A DNA stretch of 64,000 nucleotides, taken from NCBI RefSeq assembly GCF_900102185.1, contig NZ_LT629690.1, positions 2,852,001-2,916,000 on the forward strand. Reading direction: 5' to 3'. The notes beneath the pieces were generated by a model that was not told where the DNA came from, made no database searches, and saw only the letters and a list, made by a program, of their open reading frames with translations. This document shows, in pieces, positions 60,677 to 64,000 of this stretch (position 1 is its first letter; each line of letters opens with the position of its first letter). This stretch comes from Terriglobus roseus. Its GTDB lineage: Bacteria > Acidobacteriota > Terriglobia > Terriglobales > Acidobacteriaceae. Made by a program: the position numbers and the translations under genes.

Positions 60677-61102
60677 ATGGTCGAACGTAGACTGCGCATT
60701 TTGATCCTTGTTTATCTTTGGGGCGCGTTGATTGAAGACACGCTGCTGTTCGTGATCGCGTGGGTTGCGCCTGACTTGTGGTTTCGCGTGTTTCACCACG
60801 CTTTTCCCATAGGGTTCGAGGTCGCCTTTTTGCGTCGCTCCGCTGGGCAATGGGCTGCGTTCGCGCTGGCTCAAGCGATCACTCTGTGGCGTTGGAAAAA
60901 GCAGCCCGTGTGGCTTGCGGTTGAGGCAGGGATTCGATTCTCTGACCTGTTTACCGATGTTTCTTACATCATCGTCACTGCGCACTCGCTGACCACGGTG
61001 GGGTGGTTTCTGCTTTTGCCTCCGCCGCTACTGAACCTGGTTGGCGTGGTTATTATGCTGCGGGCTTACAACCAGATGCAGGGTGCCAAACCTGCTATTT
61101 GA
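60677..61102 (+). CDS. Four-helix membrane protein, hypothetical
   Basis: 141 residues with about four hydrophobic segments (LILVYLWGALIEDTLLFVI, QWAAFALAQAITLW, LTTVGWFLLLPPPLLNLVGV). It starts 23 bp after the sigma-54 activator and probably shares its transcript. The last 8 bp overlap the convergent LysR gene. Family not recognised. Confidence 0.7.
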   Translation: MVERRLRILILVYLWGALIEDTLLFVIAWVAPDLWFRVFHHAFPIGFEVAFLRRSAGQWAAFALAQAITLWRWKKQPVWLAVEAGIRFSDLFTDVSYIIVTAHSLTTVGWFLLLPPPLLNLVGVVIMLRAYNQMQGAKPAI

Positions 61103-62033
61103 TTTTTAGAGCTGGTTCTTTGCGAGGCTTGGCTGGATTTTCGATCAACTGTTTCGCCATATTCCAGAATGCCTGCATGACTGGCGAGAACCACTTATCG
61201 CGGTGGCGTACTAACTGCGTGTAGACATAGACCGGCTTTTGGGGCCATGCGAGTGCTACCAACGAACCGCGTTGCAGTTCTGATGCGACGACGAGTTCCG
61301 GAAGAATGGCTACGCCTATGCGAGCGATGGCGCATTGCTTCAGGGCCTCAACACTGGCAAATTCAAGCAGGCGATTTACGCGGCCGCCCTCCTGAGTCAT
61401 GGTGCGCTCGAAGACAGCGCGATAGCTGCAGGCATGGTCGGTAAGCAGAATCTGTTGCTCCGCTACGTCGGAGGCGGATAGCTTTTTCTGCTTTGCCAGC
61501 GGATGCTCTGCGGCAACCAGCGCGAGCACGCGTTCCTTGCGAAGACTTTGCGCGAGCAGCGACGGCACCTGGATGGGAGTGTCGATCGAGATGGCGAGAT
61601 CGACGCCGGGTTCCTGCACGGCGGCTGAACAGGAGGCATCTGCACGAAGAGTTAGCCGGACGTCGGGATAAGTGGCCTGAAATACTCGCAGCAGTTCCGG
61701 CATGCGATACGTTAGAAGGCTTTCCGCTGCACTTACTACCAGCGGGCCGACGATGCGATCGTCTTTCTGGACGGAGAGGCGCGCCTGTTCTGCCGTGCAG
61801 ATGAGCTTTTCCGCGTGAGTGAGGAACTGGCGGCCCGCGTCGGTTAACTCAACCTGGCGCCCCAAGCGATTGAACAGAGGTAGACCAAGATCTGATTCGA
61901 GCGCCTGCACCTGCGCCGTTACACTGGATTGCGCATAGTGAAGTTGAGACGCCGCACGGGTGAAACTGCGGGCGTGCGCCACTTCTACAAAGGTGCGAAC
62001 CTGCCGAAGATCAAGAAGTTGTTCCATCGCCAT
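61095..62033 (-). CDS. LysR-family transcriptional regulator
   Basis: 312 residues. N-terminal winged HTH: QVRTFVEVAHARSFTRAASQ, LHYAQSSVTAQVQALESDLG, PLFNRLGRQVELTDAG. The remaining ~220 residues form the periplasmic-binding-like effector domain. Divergent from the EamA transporter with only 64 bp between starts, the standard arrangement in which the regulator controls the divergent gene. Inducer unknown. Confidence 0.94.
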   Translation of the reverse strand: MAMEQLLDLRQVRTFVEVAHARSFTRAASQLHYAQSSVTAQVQALESDLGLPLFNRLGRQVELTDAGRQFLTHAEKLICTAEQARLSVQKDDRIVGPLVVSAAESLLTYRMPELLRVFQATYPDVRLTLRADASCSAAVQEPGVDLAISIDTPIQVPSLLAQSLRKERVLALVAAEHPLAKQKKLSASDVAEQQILLTDHACSYRAVFERTMTQEGGRVNRLLEFASVEALKQCAIARIGVAILPELVVASELQRGSLVALAWPQKPVYVYTQLVRHRDKWFSPVMQAFWNMAKQLIENPAKPRKEPALKIK

Positions 62034-62097
62034 TTCCGATGGGAACGATCATATCAATTCATTGGACACGATGGTTGGAGGAGGCGAAGCTTTTGTC

Positions 62098-62991
62098 ATG
62101 AAGACGCGCTATGTGGCCCAACTGTTGCTGCTTTCCGCTGTGTGGGGAATTTCGTTTCTGATGATTCGCATTGCGGACGTTGCCTTTCCGCCGGTGTGGG
62201 TGGGTTTGTTGCGCAGTGCGACGGGCGCTGCGTTCTTATGGATTGTGCTGCTGATGGGGCGTAAGAAGCTGCCGCCACGCCGTTTGTTTTTCTGGCTGTT
62301 CCTGGTGGCGCTGACGAACAATGCACTTCCCTTCTTCTGCTTTGCGTGGGGCGAACGCATTGTTCCGAGCAGTGTGGCCGCGGTGATTAACGGCACCACG
62401 CCTATCTGGACACTGTTGTTGTCGTTAGCGATTACGAAGACGCGTGCGCAGGTACATACCATCCTGGGTGTTCTGCTTGGGTTTGCGGGTGTGGCTGTCG
62501 TCGTGACATCGCAACAATCTGATAATGCTGGCGGTACGGGACACCAACAATTGTTGGGCGCTGCGGTAATTGCTGTGGGTGCGTTGGGATATGCAATTGC
62601 AACCGTGCTGGCCAAGGCAAAGCTGCAAGGGCTTGATCCGATTGGGTTGGCGACGACGCAGCTTTCGCTCTCAGCATTGATGCTTACGCCAGTTGCGCTG
62701 ATTGGACCACATCCGTCGCAGATTCCTCTGCCATCGGTGCTGGCGGTTCTGGTGCTTGGTCTGGCAGGAAGCGGCATTGCCTACCTGCTGTACTACAACC
62801 TGCTGGTGCATGTGTCCGCAACGCAGGTGGCAGCGGTGACGTATCTGTTACCGCTGTGGGGCATGGTGTGGGGATCAGTGGCGCATGAAACGATTGCCCC
62901 GATTGCCTATGTTGGCGCGGCTGTTGTGGTGTTTGGGTTGGTGTTGTTGAATCGACGGCCTGCACCGAAACCTGCTTTGCAGGAAGCGTGA
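62098..62991 (+). CDS. EamA/DMT-family permease
   Basis: 297 residues from ATG 62098, with GGAGGAGG upstream; the frame from 61960 is antisense to LysR. Ten hydrophobic helices in two EamA repeats: first AVWGISFLMIRIADVAFPPV to INGTTPIWTLLLSL, second LGALGYA-like (VGALGYAIATVLAKA) to TYLLPLWGMVWGSVAHE. Such exporters handle amino acids, metabolites or drugs by proton antiport. Substrate unknown. Confidence 0.93.
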   Translation: MKTRYVAQLLLLSAVWGISFLMIRIADVAFPPVWVGLLRSATGAAFLWIVLLMGRKKLPPRRLFFWLFLVALTNNALPFFCFAWGERIVPSSVAAVINGTTPIWTLLLSLAITKTRAQVHTILGVLLGFAGVAVVVTSQQSDNAGGTGHQQLLGAAVIAVGALGYAIATVLAKAKLQGLDPIGLATTQLSLSALMLTPVALIGPHPSQIPLPSVLAVLVLGLAGSGIAYLLYYNLLVHVSATQVAAVTYLLPLWGMVWGSVAHETIAPIAYVGAAVVVFGLVLLNRRPAPKPALQEA

Positions 62992-63016
62992 CGGAGATTG
63001 TTAACTTTCCTCACCG

Positions 63017-63955
63017 TTAATGCGAAGGCGCGATGTAACCGGAGCGTGCGCGTGGCTTGAGACCTTCACCATCGACCGTGATTACGACTTTGCGAAACGT
63101 GCCGTCGTGTTCCGTGTTGGTGGAGTAATAGCCTAGTTCATAAAGAGAACGCAGATCCGCAGCCATGCTGGTGAAGATGGCTGCGGGTTTCTGTTCGCGC
63201 ACATCGAAGGAACGGCCTCCAGTGGACTCTGTAAGGTGATTGAGCAGGCGCATGCCGTAGCGGTCTCGCGCGGTTTCCTTCGACGGTTTGTTCTCTGTGG
63301 TGCGCAGCGCGTAGACCAGCGTGTCTGCCGATTGTGCCTGAGCGATGGCGTCGGACTCGTCGTGTTCGGATGAGTTCTCTTCTCCATCGGAGAAGATGAC
63401 GAGCACTTTGCGGCGGCCGGTCTCTTCTTTCATCTTGTCGGCGATGGAGAACCAGACGGCATCGTTGAGAGCTGTGCCGAGTGCACGATCTTCGTGCGGG
63501 CCAATCTCCGGTGAGTTTCTGTCGCCTTTATGAAAGCGATGCACGCCGTCGAGGATGGCGTGGGGATCGGCACTCCAGTCGCTGCAGAGACGCAGGTGAT
63601 TGCCGAAGCAGACGGCGAAGGCGTGGTCACGTGGTTCCATGACGTTGGCGAGGAAGGATTCGATTTCCTTTTCGTGTTCTTTGACGAACTTATCCTGGCT
63701 ACCGCTGGCGTCAATGAGGAGGCCGATGCTGAGTGGGAGTTGGCGTTCGGTTGCGAAGTAGCGAATGGTTTGCGGGATGCCGTCTTCACGAAGATGGAAT
63801 GCAGTTTGCGGTAACGAGGTGACGAGGTTCCCGGAACTGTCGCGGACGGTGAGGGTGATCTGTACAAGGCGGCTGTCGACACGCAATTGGTACGGGGTGG
63901 ACTGCGCCATGGCCGAGCTGACCACCAGCCCACATGCAAACAACAACTTCTTCAT
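63017..63955 (-). CDS. Secreted VWFA-related domain protein
   Basis: 312 residues. The signal peptide (MKKLLFACGLVVSSAMAQ) is followed by a beta-rich stretch (VRDSSGNLVTSLPQTAFHLR) and a von Willebrand A domain with the MIDAS motif DASGS (SIGLLIDASGSQDKF), plus LVIFSDGEENS. This is the acidobacterial 'VWFA-related' family, of unknown function and probably a metal-dependent adhesion or scaffold protein. Ends GYYSTNTEHDGTFRKVVITV, the usual C-terminal strand. Monocistronic here; the gene may end an operon starting beyond the window. Confidence 0.9.
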   Translation of the reverse strand: MKKLLFACGLVVSSAMAQSTPYQLRVDSRLVQITLTVRDSSGNLVTSLPQTAFHLREDGIPQTIRYFATERQLPLSIGLLIDASGSQDKFVKEHEKEIESFLANVMEPRDHAFAVCFGNHLRLCSDWSADPHAILDGVHRFHKGDRNSPEIGPHEDRALGTALNDAVWFSIADKMKEETGRRKVLVIFSDGEENSSEHDESDAIAQAQSADTLVYALRTTENKPSKETARDRYGMRLLNHLTESTGGRSFDVREQKPAAIFTSMAADLRSLYELGYYSTNTEHDGTFRKVVITVDGEGLKPRARSGYIAPSH

Positions 63956-64000
63956 GCAGATTGATACTCCGGTTGCGGCTGGTTTGTTCCGTGGATTTCT

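Overview
The window is a piece of chromosome from an acidobacterium, most likely class Terriglobia (the Terriglobus/Granulicella/Edaphobacter group). This is inferred from lineage-typical families: a 1,099-residue Oar-type TonB-dependent receptor with a carboxypeptidase-like N-terminal domain, a 'VWFA-related' secreted protein, a BlaI/M56 (BlaR1) operon, an ECF-type sigma factor overlapping a Ser/Thr kinase with a TolB-like propeller, and winged-helix/transmembrane regulators. Genus was not determined and no database was searched.

Layout. (1) About 1-6.25 kb is accessory and decayed: a 5'-truncated gene, an XRE regulator, and an AraC - MFS - SDR operon. In that operon the MFS gene is out of frame at a TC dinucleotide tract, and the SDR gene has a frameshift plus loss of its catalytic Tyr. 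A gene-poor kilobase follows, holding the 3' part of a tRNA-Leu(CAA) (a likely att site), several GGCACCAA-type repeats and the C-terminal remnant of a tyrosine integrase. (2) 6.26-11.64 kb is an unusual hydrolase cluster: metzincin protease, MBL-fold hydrolase and gluzincin protease in one operon, with a divergent SGNH-like protein; three of the four carry Lys/Ala/Thr-rich tails. (3) 11.65-15.4 kb holds ion and metabolite transport (ClC, CorA, YhhQ), a MarR regulator under a large palindrome, and tRNA-Glu(TTC). (4) 15.5-23.95 kb is a sulfatase locus: membrane winged-helix regulator, divergent sulfatase, TonB receptor, parvulin PPIase and formylglycine-generating enzyme (FGE). (5) 24-32.2 kb has a Wzi-like protein, BlaI/BlaR1 with a 29-residue repeat sensor, a secreted protein with the same repeat, an orphan response regulator and a porin. 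(6) 32.3-37.5 kb has peptidase M24, small membrane proteins, DUF2911, a B3-type MBL with Gln at the first zinc-ligand position, and a D-amino-acid-oxidase-like lipoprotein. (7) 37.7-50.4 kb is core: ychF, a GGDEF/EAL pair, rimP-nusA-infB, a GT-C-like membrane protein and guaB. (8) 50.7-64 kb has a DJ-1/PfpI protein, an exported 2H phosphoesterase, a sigma factor - kinase - small Lys-rich protein - B12/radical-SAM series, a sigma-54 activator with a degenerate receiver, LysR/EamA and a VWA protein.

How genes work together. In the sulfatase locus, FGE would convert the sulfatase Cys to formylglycine and the TonB receptor would import a sulfated ligand; a 21-bp palindrome lies between regulator and sulfatase. 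In the BlaI/BlaR1 operon, two dyads sit on a promoter whose predicted start coincides with the AUG. The two best candidates for undescribed biology are the Lys-tailed hydrolase cluster at 6.3-11.6 kb and the B12-radical-SAM gene at 52.7-55.1 kb, whose C-terminus reads like a PqqD-type recognition domain and which follows a small candidate substrate. All functional statements are from reading motifs; none was tested by search.
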